Shown here: one piece after another, positions 10,952-22,026 of the stretch
Layout: each line of letters opens with the position of its first letter
Numbering within the stretch: position 1 is the first letter of the stretch
Assembly (NCBI GenBank): GCA_024752435.1
Contig: CP103034.1
Location: forward strand, 310,001-374,000
From: Allantophomopsis cytisporea
Taxonomy: Eukaryota; Ascomycota; Leotiomycetes; Phacidiales; Phacidiaceae
Direction of reading: 5' to 3'
Length of the DNA: 64,000 nucleotides
The notes under the pieces: model-generated
Seen by the model: only the letters and a program-made list of their open reading frames with translations
Databases searched by the model: none
What the model was told of the DNA's origin: nothing
Translations under genes and position numbers: made by a program

Positions 10952-12944
10952 ATGAGACTGCGAGATTTCTCGCCCTCGGCGGCTGTCTTAACTGCAGTGG
11001 CACTTGCGCCGCAACTTTCCTCGGCATTCTACCTTCCTGGCGTTGTGCCGACTTCATATAAGCCAGGCGACAAGGTCCCACTGAACGTCAACCATTTGAC
11101 TCCCGCTCTATCCCGCTCCGATTCCCAAGTACATTCCGTAATCTCTTTCGACTACTACCATCCTGCATTCCGATTCTGTCGACCAGAAGGGGGTCCTGAA
11201 TATGTATCCGAAAGCTTGGGAAGCATATTGTTTGGAGATCGAATCATGAGCTCTCCTTTTGAGCTTAACATGGCGACCAACGAGAGCTGTAAAGCTTTGT
11301 GTGAAGAGGTAAAATTCGACCAACGGAGTGCGAAGTTCGTAAATAGGAGGATAGTGCAAGGATACAACTTAAATTGGTTGATTGATGGTCTCCCAGCCGG
11401 ACAATTGACTGAGGATGAGCTTACGAAGACAAGATTTTATAGCCAGGGTTTTGCGCTTGGAAATGCTGAGGGAGAGACAGCGGAACTCAACAACCATTAT
11501 GATATTCTTATTGATTACCATGAGCTATCTGCGGACCAATTGAGAGTCGTTGGCGTAATCGTTCAACCTTCCTCGAGGAAAGACTCCAAAATTGTGGATG
11601 GTGTAGCACAGTGTGGTGAGGAGGGACCGGCATTGGTTCTTGATGAGCATGCGGAAACTCCTGTCACTTGGACATATGGTGTTTACTGGAGAAAGTCGCC
11701 AACTGCGTGGGCTACCCGCTGGGACAAGTATTTGCACGTCTTTGATCCTAAGATTCATTGGTTCTCTTTGGTCAACTCGACAATCATCGTGGTTTTCCTT
11801 TGCACCATGGTCTTCTCCATCCTATGGCGCGCGTTGAAGAAGGATATTGCCCGCTACAACCGCCTCGACACCTACAACCTTGAGGATTTTTCCAACACAT
11901 CCGCAGTTGTTGAGGATGGAGTTCAAGAAGACTCTGGCTGGAAGCTTGTCCACGGCGACGTTTTCCGCCCACCAAAGAATCCTCTCGTCCTCAGTGTCTT
12001 CCTTGGAAATGGAGCCCAACTTTTCGTCATGACCGCTTTCACCATTGTCTTCGCTTTACTTGGTTTCCTCTCACCCTCCAACCGCGGATCTCTCGGCACG
12101 ATAATGGTCCTCCTATACACCGTCTTCGGCTTCATCGGCGGCTACGTTTCGAGCAGAGTCTACAAGACATTTGGTGGAGAGTCGTGGAAGCTGAACATCG
12201 CATTGACCCCAGTCCTCGTTCCCGGCATCGTATTCGGCGTTTTCTTCCTCCTTAACCTCTTCCTCTGGGCTAAGGAGTCCTCTGGCGCAGTCCCATTCAC
12301 AACCATGCTGGTCATCGTAGCCATCTGGTTCATCATCTCCGTACCTCTGTCCTTCACCGGCTCTTGGCTCGCCTTCAAACAACCCCCATTTCCAGCCCCT
12401 GTCCGCACAAACCAGATCCCCCGCCAGATCCCGCCCTCTACCACCTACCTTCGTCCAGTTCCCTCTTACCTCCTCGCTGGTATTCTTCCCTTTGGCGCGA
12501 TTTTCGTCGAGCTCTACTTCATCATGAGCTCCATCTGGTTTAGCAAGGTCTACTACATGTTTGGCTTCCTCTTCCTCAGCTATGTACTGCTCATCATCAC
12601 GTGCGCGGCTGTTACTACCCTCATGATCTACTGGCTGCTCTGCTCGGAAGAGTATCGCTGGCATTGGCGTGCTTTCGGCACTAGTGGTGCCATGGCGCTC
12701 TATGTGTTTGCCAATGCGCTTGTTTACTGGATCAGTAAGCTGAAGCTTGGGGGATTGGCAGGAAGTGTGCTTTATGTGGGATACAGTGCGCTAATTTCGT
12801 TTTTGGTCTTTATTTTGACGGGTATGTATATTGACTTCTTGCCCTTTAAATTCGACGTTTGACTAATGTCTTGCAGGTACTATTGGTTTCTTTGCAGCGT
12901 GTCTTTTCGTCTACAAGATCTATGGATCCATTAAAATCGATTAG
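10952..12944 (+). CDS. TM9SF/Emp70 nonaspanin, 645 aa
   Basis: Nine-membrane-span protein of endosome/Golgi membranes (EMP70 family; yeast Emp70/Tmn2). A signal peptide is followed by FYLPGVVPTSYKPGDKVPL, the conserved luminal start of the family, then a large luminal region. The first membrane span is near residues 275-295. A cytosolic linker leads to WKLVHGDVFRPP, a family hallmark, then eight further spans. A last intron (12822-12876) splits the final span. Splicing replaces the unspliced end with TIGFFAACLFVYKIYGSIKID, giving 645 aa. The C-terminus ends in Lys-Ile-Asp, matching the KXD/E COPI-binding Golgi-retention signal known for this family. Roles in copper handling, adhesion and sorting are known from yeast and amoebae; the substrate here is unknown. 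Confidence 0.95.
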
Positions 12945-13112
12945 ATGAGAATAGGATTGTACGGTGTATGGTGTATGATAATATTGCATTAAAGCGAAAA
13001 TCTTCACGTTGCTTGATTCCTCTTCCTGCATAGATATATTATTTAGTATGTGGTTCAATTTATCTTGATTCAGCGTGATCCTCAAGCCCTTAGCTACCAC
13101 GTAACTAAGCCC

Positions 13113-14024
13113 TTAATCATCATCATCATCCTCCAACATATCCAACCCTGTGAAGACCCGCGGCTGCTCCTCAATCGTCCCCCTCCTTCCACCACCCATA
13201 CGACGTTCCAGCTCCACTCTCCGCTCCTCCTCCTCCCTCGCCCTCCTCTCCTCCTCCTCAATCTCCCTCTCCCGCGTCATAGCCTCCAACTCAGCAACGC
13301 GCTCGGGATCAAAGGTCGCAGGATCAATCCCCTCATTCAACAACGTCTGAATATTCGCCAATGCGCCCCTTCGAATCGTCTCCTCCGTCGGCCACGGCAC
13401 AAAATCCGAAACGGGATTCAAATGCGCATTGAGATGCGGGGGCAGAGCTGTAGTATGTTCAATGGCCTGCGGCGAAGCAACCAGACTCTGAGACTGCGGC
13501 AGCACGCCGTTACGCAGCTCCGGCGTCGCAAGGGGCGTGCCGCCGTTCAGCGGCGTCGCAGAGTTGGGCGTCTTCGCCTCATTGCCGTTGTTTGCATTGC
13601 CCCCGCCGTTGTTGGCGCCGTTCGCCCCTGCTCCCGTGTCCCCTTCCTCCCGCCAGCTCGCCGGTGTCGTGAACTTGCTGATCCGTCGCGCGTACCCCAG
13701 TAGCTCCTTGTAGCTCACTTCGTTGGTGCTCTCCGGTAGGGTTGTGCTGGGGATGGCGAGCAATTCAGCGCGTGTCGCCGTCAGTTGCGTCAGTGTGTTG
13801 CGCAGCTGCGTGTCTAGTGCTGCTGTCGTTGCGCGTAGCTGGATTATGCGCGCGGAATTCGCTTGGTGCTGCGAGAGCTTCACTAGACTGGTGCTCAGGG
13901 AGGCATCGGCGGCTACGAGGTCGGTTGCTAGTTGTGGTGAGGGGTTGTAGGTTGCTATGCTTGTTATTAGGGTTGAGAGGGCCTTTTCAACGCGGGTGAA
14001 TTGTGTGGAGATTTCAGCGTCCAT
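13113..14024 (-). CDS. MED4: Mediator complex subunit 4 (Med4), 303 aa
   Basis: Core subunit of the Mediator middle module, linking transcription factors to RNA polymerase II. The intronless ORF has an N-terminal coiled-coil half (about residues 1-100). This is followed by SYKELLGYARRISKFTTPASW, the conserved Med4 signature. The middle is Asn/Gly-rich, then comes a PWPTEETIRRGAL segment that Med4 proteins share. A long charged helix (EREIEEEERRAREEEER) and an acidic DDDDD tail end the protein. It converges tail-to-tail with the TM9SF gene, about 170 bp apart. Confidence 0.88.
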   Translation of the reverse strand: MDAEISTQFTRVEKALSTLITSIATYNPSPQLATDLVAADASLSTSLVKLSQHQANSARIIQLRATTAALDTQLRNTLTQLTATRAELLAIPSTTLPESTNEVSYKELLGYARRISKFTTPASWREEGDTGAGANGANNGGGNANNGNEAKTPNSATPLNGGTPLATPELRNGVLPQSQSLVASPQAIEHTTALPPHLNAHLNPVSDFVPWPTEETIRRGALANIQTLLNEGIDPATFDPERVAELEAMTREREIEEEERRAREEEERRVELERRMGGGRRGTIEEQPRVFTGLDMLEDDDDD

Positions 14025-14714
14025 TTCTGGTGATGATTGAAGGTTCGAGGTTCGCTAAGCGTATGATTATTCTTGCAAATTCCTGGTTTCAGGTTATGTG
14101 ATTATGAGGAGATCAGTCTGAAGCAGAGAGGTTGTTGAAGTGATCAGGGTAAATTGGCGATGGTGTTCCAGATTTGACCTCAATGATGGATTAAGAGAGA
14201 CGACATGCAAAGCGAGAATGAATAAAGATAGCGAATGTGATGTTGAACAGTCGTCTAGTAATGACAGTCGTGACAATCAAACGTGGTTCATGTGTTGAGC
14301 TCTCCTCATCCTCTTCTCTTCTCTTCTCTTCTCCGATGCTCAGTCCTTTCTCTTTTGCTCAAGCAGGGATGTAGCTGGACTGTGCTTGGTCAATCCATTC
14401 GTCAAGCAGCTGGACAGTGGGACAAAGCGTGGTCGGGCGAGCTATGGGCATAAGCGTGAGGCTGGAATACGAGGTGCACGTGATCTGTGTCGTGCAGCTA
14501 CAGTAAGTGGGCCATTAGAATGATGGATGGAGACTTAAAGTGGAGACATGTCAATCCATATGGCGCGAATCAATTCGCCTGTCGATTGACGATTGACGAT
14601 TGACGATGAGATGGAGATCAGAAATGAGGGATTGTTGATGATGATCAGAGGCTCAAGCTCAAGCTCAAGCTTAGGTAAGGTCAAGGTCAAGGTCGTGCTT
14701 GCGTTCATCCGTTC

Positions 14715-14715
<1 letters not shown>

Positions 14716-14753
<38 letters not shown>
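14716..14753. repeat. (CT)n microsatellite
   Basis: About 19 uninterrupted CT dinucleotides. Confidence 0.95.
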
Positions 14754-14757
<4 letters not shown>

Positions 14758-14913
14758 CACCTATCAACAGATATGAAGCCCCAGTTACAAATGCAGGCAC
14801 AGATACATACATACCCCAACAGGCTATGTATTATTGTACCTACAGATAAAGGGTCCATCCAACTGAAGATCCGCCATGCACCGACGTACTTGTGTGTATG
14901 TACGTTGAGAACT

Positions 14914-14981
14914 GGATCCCCTCAATAATGGATCCTCTCAATGGATCCTCTCAATGGATCCCCTCAATGGATCCCCTCAAA
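14914..14981. repeat. 13-bp tandem repeat, GGATCCYCTCAAT
   Basis: Five head-to-tail copies of GGATCCYCTCAAT; the first is followed by an extra AAT and the last is cut short. Copies differ only at the Y position. Confidence 0.9.
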
Positions 14982-15170
14982 TACTGTTGGAATCGAACAA
15001 CCCTAGTATCACACGTTATTATGGAGACTCCCCGCCCCCAACTTGACACTTTTGACATGATGAGGCGTTCGGTGTAGTAGTGTCAGTGTCGTTTGGCCGG
15101 AGAATTGGGGACTGGAGATTGTGGCTGAGGCGCTTCCATTGTCTTTGTCTTCATCTTAAAGGATGATAAC

Positions 15171-15204
<34 letters not shown>
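15171..15204. repeat. (GAT)n microsatellite
   Basis: About eleven GAT trinucleotides, preceded by an imperfect unit. Confidence 0.95.
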
Positions 15205-16519
15205 CTCATTTCAATTGACTTGTTCCTTGACGGCAATTAAAGGAAGGACATGCCTTATCCTCTTGCTCGTGCATGAACATGTGCGGTTTGGTAGAATTGC
15301 TTGAGCGTCAATCCTTACCTACCAGCCTGACCATGCCTACTTCCACCAAGCCTCTTTCTAATCATCTCACCTTTCTTTCACAATCCATTCGATCTTCTCT
15401 CACGATCCTTTCAAATATCCGTATTAGAAATCAATATATACATATGTATACACCTATATACATCCATATAATAATAAAAAAGTCAGAATCATTTCCATCA
15501 TCCGAGAAGAATTTTCAAACATTTTCAATCCGAAAGAACACATATCCAGACACATCCATGAAACAATCAACAATCTCTTCTGGACTCAAATCCATCCTCT
15601 AAACAAGATTGCGCCTCAATGTTACATTAGATAATGTCAATTGTTGCATAAAACCCCTCTCATCCACCTGCATTATCAAGACAATATAACACAGCCGATA
15701 GTCTTCTTACACACCATCCCACAAGTCCGGTGATGCATCTCCTCCCTCCTCCCTCTATGCCTCTTGTGCCTCTTGTACCTCTTTTGTGCCTCTCTGTTCC
15801 TCTATTTGCCTCCCTCACCCCTCACGCCTCACCCCTCACGCCTCACGCCTCACCTCTCACACTCTCTCCCTCCCTCTCTCACTCTCTCCTCTCGCCTTGG
15901 CTCGTCGCAGTCACTGGTGCTCTGCTGCACTGCACTGCCTCGTTACGGTGGCCTAATCTGGAGCCCCTCCACGCTAAGCGGCGGCGCCCCATCAACGACG
16001 TAGCCTTCCCAGTCCTTCGTAATCTTCAATGAATGATTGTGAAAAGCCTCACGCCATACAATTAAACCATATCCCAGTCTTCTCTGCCTAAATTCCCCAG
16101 AAAACAAAGACGCCATCATAAACGGTAAACCAATTCAGTCCTCACAACTTGTCCCTTCGTCAGGTCGCGAAATACAGAAGCGAAGTGTGAAATCAGTCCG
16201 TATCAGTGCCTCCTCCCCGAGGCGTCGCAGTCTGAGATCGACGAGTGGACAGCGCGCAAGGAGTGCACACATTGCTACGGTTTGTGAGTATTGGACGAAA
16301 AAGAATCCCGGAGGTCAAAGGCGGAGCGGAGCTGACTGCGCATCACAGAGAATAAATACTGGTCTTGACCTTACTACTCCTGATACCCTGCCGACATCGA
16401 CCTCAACGTCCTTCGCTTCGCCTAACTAAACACCAACTTCACGATTGAGAGCTCGTCGTCACCGTCGCGATACTGTACAGCAAGCCATACAAGCTGAGAG
16501 AAAGGGCGTAGAAGACAAT

Positions 16520-18618
16520 ATGGGAAAGTCGTAAGTGGTTTGTCTTTTCTTTTGATGCTGCTTGGGATGGACATGATTGCCAGCGGACTGCGATACCAGG
16601 CCGCGACGACTGGCCTGGAGCTGGAGCTGGACTTGCGCACATTGGTATACGACCGTTACACACATGCGGATGATTTTGAGCCACGGGAATGATGCCTACG
16701 ATGTTGTCCGTGGATGGGCGTGTATTCCACGCCGAGATGGGTTAATCACGAGGCTTTAACCACGAATATGAGGCCGACGATGCGATCCCACGCCGGCGTG
16801 GTTCTTACTCACTTTGGACGACTACTTTCTGCTCGAGACCTCTCCTCTCTCATACACATACAACGAATTCCTGCGCGGGCTTGGTCCTCGAAGCTCGTGC
16901 GCACAAACTCCTTTCATCCTCTTTCACCTTGACGGTGCTCGAGATTACCATCATTCTTTCACTATAACATTCCGATTGTCTACCTTCCTGATTCTTTCCA
17001 TCGCTTTGCGAGATGTACGCATTCATCACCCGAGCCATTGGCTCAGTTCGCCGCAAGCTTGGTGGTGACCAACCTGAGGAGGAAAATCGCTGTGAACGTA
17101 CCATCGGACAGATGAACAATAGCGTCTACGGCTCCATTCGAACCATCCGTCACTACGGCCACTACAGCGCGAGTGTCTCCTCATCAATGCAACCCCTCCT
17201 CCCAGCTTCAGATATGGCAGCCCAGGATGATGTCGCCAGAGATCGTCAGGCACAAGACATTCTGGATAGACTTCATCAAGATGGCCATCTACGTGGTGAC
17301 CAGCCTGGTGTTGGTGAAAATGCGTTTATCAACCCCAGAAGAGCACCTCCACCACCAGTCAAGGATGGCGTTGTTTCTGTGGTCTACGTCTTGCTCAAGG
17401 AGGGACGCGCTCGTGATACTGAGGAATCTGATACCGTCCGTGTCTGGCTTGAACAGAACTCTCCATATGGCCAGAGAGCTTGGTGGAAATTCATTTATTC
17501 CGCAATCGTTCAACAAGCATTCGCCATGATGGCTCTTCATCAGGTTGGACAGATTGATCAGACTACCTGGGCTTTCACCTCAATCTTTTCTACTCGTATG
17601 CTTATGGACACTTCTGAGGGCCTCGCTACTGCTCCACCTGGTCTTCAGCGTCATTTTTCGGTTGCCACATCGTCCGTGTCAGGTCTCAAGCGCCATTTGT
17701 CTGTCTCTGGATCCGCTCCTCGTTCTGGTGGTCTTCGTCGTCGCCTCACAATTGCTGGTGGTGGCCTTCAGCGTCATCTTTCCGTTTCCGGTGGTTCCAA
17801 GTCAGCATCTGTTGTCTCAAACCTATCAAATCTACGTGCTAACTATTTCTTTCTCATAGGCAATCCAAGCTCTCCCAAGAGCAGCTCACAGAGTTGCAGC
17901 GTTCGACTCATTTTGATAAGAAAGAGTTGCAACAATGGTACAAGGGTATTTTAACCCCAAGTCTTCTAAAAGCCGAAAACTTACACTAACTCTGCCTTTC
18001 AAGGTTTCCTCAAGGACTGTCCAACTGGTATGCTCACCAAGGAGGAGTTCCAGAAAATCTACCGTCAATTCTTTCCCTTCGGTGATCCGTCTTCCTTTGC
18101 AGATTATGTCTTCAACGTGTTCGATAGCGATAAGTCTGGCTCCATCGACTTCAAGGAGTTTATCTGTGCTCTGTCCGTTACCTCTCGCGGTAAGATGGAG
18201 GACAAGCTGGACTGGGCTTTCCAGCTCTACGATATCGATGGAGATGGAATGATCTCGTATAACGAGATGTTGGCTATTGTTGAGGCTATCTATAAGATGG
18301 TAAGTTCTTTTACTTCTTCCTCCAGCTCTCGTAACCCCAAGTGAAGTCTCTTCAAGTATCCTACATCTTTCGTTTTAATCCATCACCTTCACCTCTCCAA
18401 AATCACAAGTAAGTTATTCTGATACTAATAATGTACAGGTCGGCTCGATGGTCAAGCTCCCAGAAGACGAGGACACTCCAGAGAAGCGTGTCAAGAAGAT
18501 CTTCAGAATGATGGACAAGGATGAGAATGGCTCGTTGGACATGGAAGAGTTCAAGGAAGGAAGCAAGCGTGATGAAACCATCGTCTCGGCCTTGTCGCTC
18601 TATGACGGCCTTGTATAG
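16520..18618 (+). CDS. NCS1: Neuronal calcium sensor NCS-1/frequenin, 190 aa, with an 11-nt first exon
   Basis: Myristoylated EF-hand sensor; in fungi it regulates phosphatidylinositol 4-kinase and calcium tolerance. Exons: 16520-16530 (ATG GGA AAG TC), 17860-17945, 18004-18299 and 18439-18618. They join in frame to exactly 190 aa, the usual family length. The 11-nt exon is followed by GTAAGT, and joining it to exon 2 yields MGKSQSKLSQEQLTELQ, the expected N-myristoylation start. Calcium-binding loops are DSDKSGSIDFKE, DIDGDGMISYNE and DKDENGSLDMEE; the first EF-hand is degenerate (KDCPTGMLTKEEF), as is normal. The end is SALSLYDGLV. Intron 1 is about 1.33 kb, far longer than the others, and contains a separate codon-biased ORF (17013-17954). 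Confidence 0.92.
17013..17954 (+). CDS. Unrecognised ORF within NCS-1 intron 1 (nested gene or alternative first exon)
   Basis: A 313-codon frame on the same strand as NCS-1. Codon use up to about 17800 is like a real gene (third-position C/T preference), and the start follows a pyrimidine-rich leader. The product has no domain I recognise. Visible features are a PRRAPPPPV proline run, a Trp-rich stretch (YGQRAWWKFIYSAIVQQAF) and four near-repeats of LQRHLSVSG type (RHFSV, RHLSVSG, RRRLTIAGG, RHLSVSG) with basophilic kinase-like RxxS/T sites. After 17800 the frame runs into NCS-1 exon 2 in another phase, so the true end is doubtful. A GTCAGC at 17801 would be a weak donor. Splicing it to the exon at 17860 keeps frame and would make an N-extended, non-myristoylated NCS-1. 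Confidence 0.5.
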   Translation: MYAFITRAIGSVRRKLGGDQPEEENRCERTIGQMNNSVYGSIRTIRHYGHYSASVSSSMQPLLPASDMAAQDDVARDRQAQDILDRLHQDGHLRGDQPGVGENAFINPRRAPPPPVKDGVVSVVYVLLKEGRARDTEESDTVRVWLEQNSPYGQRAWWKFIYSAIVQQAFAMMALHQVGQIDQTTWAFTSIFSTRMLMDTSEGLATAPPGLQRHFSVATSSVSGLKRHLSVSGSAPRSGGLRRRLTIAGGGLQRHLSVSGGSKSASVVSNLSNLRANYFFLIGNPSSPKSSSQSCSVRLILIRKSCNNGTRVF

Positions 18619-21117
18619 TCTTTGTTTCTTTCCTTTGACTTATGGTTCCCCTTTAAGTGGGTTCCTTCCCGGCCCTTCTTCTAGTCACTTACTCCTGCTT
18701 CTCTTCTCGGCCTCTTTCGGTCTCGAATCCTTGGGTGTGGGTGAATATGGGATTGGTGTCATGCGAATAACTGCGGGTTTTCCTTTTTCTCCTCTCCGAC
18801 TATAATCCGTTGCATATTCGTTTCTCTCTGCTGTGTGCTTACTTCGTTCCCCGGACTCCTTCGCTGTTGAACTGCTCTGTATCTGGATCTGGGATCCGAG
18901 CTTTGGTCTCGCCGTGGAACTTTGTCCGGTCGAAGAGGTTCGTGTGTCTGCTTGGGATTCGGGGCTTGTGCTTGGTCTACTAGTTATATGCGTGCGTGCG
19001 TTGCGGAGCGGTTGTGGCTACGATAGATGGATGGCTGACGTATTACGATAATGATGTCAATATGGTCACATCAGGAATAAATTTGTTCTTTACGCTGGTT
19101 TTTGTGACGAGTGAATGTGATTGATGTTTGGGTGAGCTTGATTTGGATGTGTACTGGCTCTTACATTTGGTCTTTGATATAAGACGGATTATGAATGCTA
19201 AACGTTTCTATTTTTTAAGGTCTATTTGGGATCGAGGATGATGGGCTGAGGGACGTCCGATGGGAGCTTGAAGCTTGAAGATAGGTGAGATCAGGTAAGC
19301 TAGGAGACATGTCGGAGAAGCAAGTGCTGCTTTGCCTGCAATCTCACAGTCTAGCTTCATAGTGCTGCACTGCTTCCGTACCTTTGCGGTGGTCGTTGAG
19401 GTGAAGGTGAATGTGAAGCTCAAGGTCCAAGGTCAGGTAAACACAATGCTTCGACTCTATTACATTCTCACATTCAAATCACTGCAGTAAAAAAAAAACA
19501 AAAAGAGACAGAAAAAAAAGATACGCGTCTTTGATCCTCTGGCGGGATCTTACTTACCCATTCGCTCCTCATCTCACTTCCTCGTACTCATCTATTCCTC
19601 ACCACCCCTTATTTCTCCTTTAGTTCCTTGTGTTTTGTTTTTGTGTTTTGGTTTTGTGTTTTGGTTTTGGTCTTTTTCTTTGGATGCGTTGGATGCTTTG
19701 CGGTGGCCACACCCCTTTCCTGGTGGGATCTTGATTGAGGTCTGTGATTAAGTTTGAGTCTCTTGATGGTGTCTGTCGGTAATAGGGCAGAGCTGGCTTG
19801 AATCTGTAATCTGTTAGTGTGTAGCCGAGGGGATTGGGAGCTTGACCATTGGACCAAAGACGCGTTTTATTTGGAGGATTAGGGCGTCTTTTGTGATATA
19901 TTGTAGCTTGTTGCGATCTAGCTTGGGGGGAGATTGTTTACTTTGGTGCTTGGGGGTTTTCTTAGGTATGTACACTTGGTGGAGTTGTTTTTATCTGAAA
20001 GACTATATGTAAATAACTACTTGTCTTATTGCTACAAGTATCTTATAGGTGTAGATATTTTGTATGTTGTTGTTTTCCTAACTATACGTTGACGCTATTA
20101 TATAGATATTCTGAGAGCAATCCTTGACGTACTACTTTAACAAACCAATATATAACATTACCAAGTTTCTCACTGTTATTTTACCCAAAGAAGCTGATGT
20201 ATATAAGTCCGATTTTTCTATGCTCTAAAAAATCTATTGCTATAATATTCTGTTTTGTCGTTCTAGATACTAATATATGTTGGTTCTGATAAGCTTGATA
20301 TTGAAATAGAATCTTAACTTGCGTCTGTTTATAATACTATCTATTTAATAGAGTTAAAAGTATATCAAATATACAATAGTAGTAACATATATAATCTATA
20401 TTAGTAAAGTTTTAAAAAGACAAAAAAGAAGCTGCTTTGCTCTGGTTCATTAGTCTTGGAAGTAAGACTATCTTACTTGATTTATTGGTTGTAGTATACC
20501 GAACTTTCTCATAGCCGTTTTTACTTGGCCATTGCTTTTTTGTATATTTTTTGTTTTCGTTTTCATTTTTTTCATTTCAGAAAGTTGTTTTGACTTAGTT
20601 AGATGTAGTTGGGAAACAAAGGGAAGCTGGATAGTTCTTCATCAGCCTTCCTTGGTAATAGTGTTGTTTGGATCAGTGAACCGTTATTACATGTTAGTGA
20701 ACTGAATTCAAGTCATCTAATATGACCATTGAACTAGAGCAAGCATTTTTTGAGGATTTTTGGCGTATCTAGAGATTTAACGGATGGAGGCATCGTAAGG
20801 AAAGTGAGCATAGGTGATGACTGTATTGTATATTGTACACATTCATGTTAGCTTTATGAACTATTCGGATCTTTTCACATATGTCTACGATATTTTATGT
20901 CATGTTGAACTTGATGGCCTGCAAAGTTTCAGATTCGTTGTCTTTCTGCGTTACGTTGGATCTGACATGTTCATATAGATAAATTACATCGTCGACCATA
21001 TTGAGCACCACAAAACATGACAGAAGACACATATGACCTTTTCATGATAGAGAAACAACCATATTATTCATAACCTGAATGACTCTGCTAACATTACTGG
21101 GTATTTGGATCAAGAGC
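18619..21117. other. Intergenic region with an AT-rich core
   Basis: About 2.5 kb with no supportable gene. The first part is the NCS-1 3' flank. From about 19990 to 20450 the DNA is strongly AT-rich with TATA-type dinucleotides and no open frames, suggesting decayed repeat DNA. The last part is the 3' flank of the GST gene. Confidence 0.5.
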
Positions 21118-21941
21118 TTATTTCGCCCATCTCGAATCTGGATTATTCTTTACAATAATTTTCTTGGTACCCTCAGCTACAAGAGCCGCGTCATAGATGA
21201 AGTTAACACTCTTCTCAGCAACAACGGCATTCGCCCACTTGTACAGGTGAGGGGTCTCCTTCTCCAAGGTGGTTTTGAGACCATTTGGCACCAATCCATA
21301 GTCGATGAAGCTCAAAAGACGAAGAATGAAACTTCCAGTTTGAACCTTTCCATAGTGTTAGTTTGACCCCTGGATAGTATGGTGGTTGAGAAAACATACC
21401 TCGGCGAGAGTGAGCTTGTCAGATCCACCGAAGAACGGAGCTGCGTTGGTAAGGAGAGGCTCGATCTCCTTCTTCAATATCGTAATGAAGTTTGGGATTG
21501 CCGCCTCAGCAGCAGCTTCGTCGTTGGCGCGCACAATGCCGAGGAAAGCTGGGAGAGCTTTGCTGATATAAGCGTCGACGAAGAACGCAATTCTCGCTCT
21601 CTGCTCAAATTAGTCTATATTCATACACTCATCTACAAAGGGAATACACATCATACCTTCAAAGCAGCGCCTTCAGCGTTAGAAGGGGGGACCAAGTGAC
21701 TGGGATGAGCATCGGCGATGAACTGTGCGACGATTGCACTCTCCGGAATAATCTCGCCATTGTAGTCAATGGTAGGAACCAATCCACGAGGATTGATCTT
21801 GAGGTACCACTCATCACGTGGTCTATCGAGATCAATAATTACTTCCTCGTACTCCAAACCACTTTCACGGAGGGCGATGTGTGCACGGTGAGCCCATGGG
21901 CAGCGATGGTTGGTGTAGAGGATGATTTTTGGAGCAGCCAT
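21118..21941 (-). CDS. Glutathione S-transferase, CPWA-type (omega/thiol-transferase-like), 237 aa
   Basis: Three exons (21941-21657, 21600-21400, 21345-21118) with phase-0 introns of 56 and 54 nt give 237 aa. The thioredoxin-fold N-domain opens KIILYTNHRCPWAHRAHIAL; the CPWA cysteine is the likely catalytic residue, as in omega-type GSTs that act in thiol transfer. The glutathione-site elements are GLVPTIDYNGEIIPESAIVAQF (cis-Pro, then the ES pair). The all-helical C-domain follows, with FFGGSDKLTLAEV as the N-capping segment. An in-frame upstream ATG at 21986 would add MNTLRRSFSRNTINK, a basic stretch resembling a mitochondrial presequence. The TATA box sits only about 35 bp before it, so the 21941 start is preferred. 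Confidence 0.9.
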
Positions 21942-22018
21942 TTTATTGATTGTGTTTCTGGAGAAAGATCTTCGGAGTGTATTCATGAGATTGATAACGG
22001 AAGATGTGTGCAGTAGAG

Positions 22019-22026
22019 TATTTATA
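22019..22026 (-). promoter_or_regulatory. TATA box of the GST gene
   Basis: The minus strand reads TATAAATA, 78 bp upstream of the preferred GST start and 33 bp upstream of an alternative in-frame ATG. Confidence 0.5.

Larger units (their letters stand above)
14025..16519. other. Microsatellite-rich intergenic region
   Basis: Roughly 2.5 kb between Med4 and NCS-1 with no supportable gene. It is unusually rich in simple repeats (listed separately) and C/T-rich tracts, with further short tandem runs near 14585, 14650 and 15815-15865. The 3' part probably holds the NCS-1 promoter and 5' leader. Confidence 0.6.
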
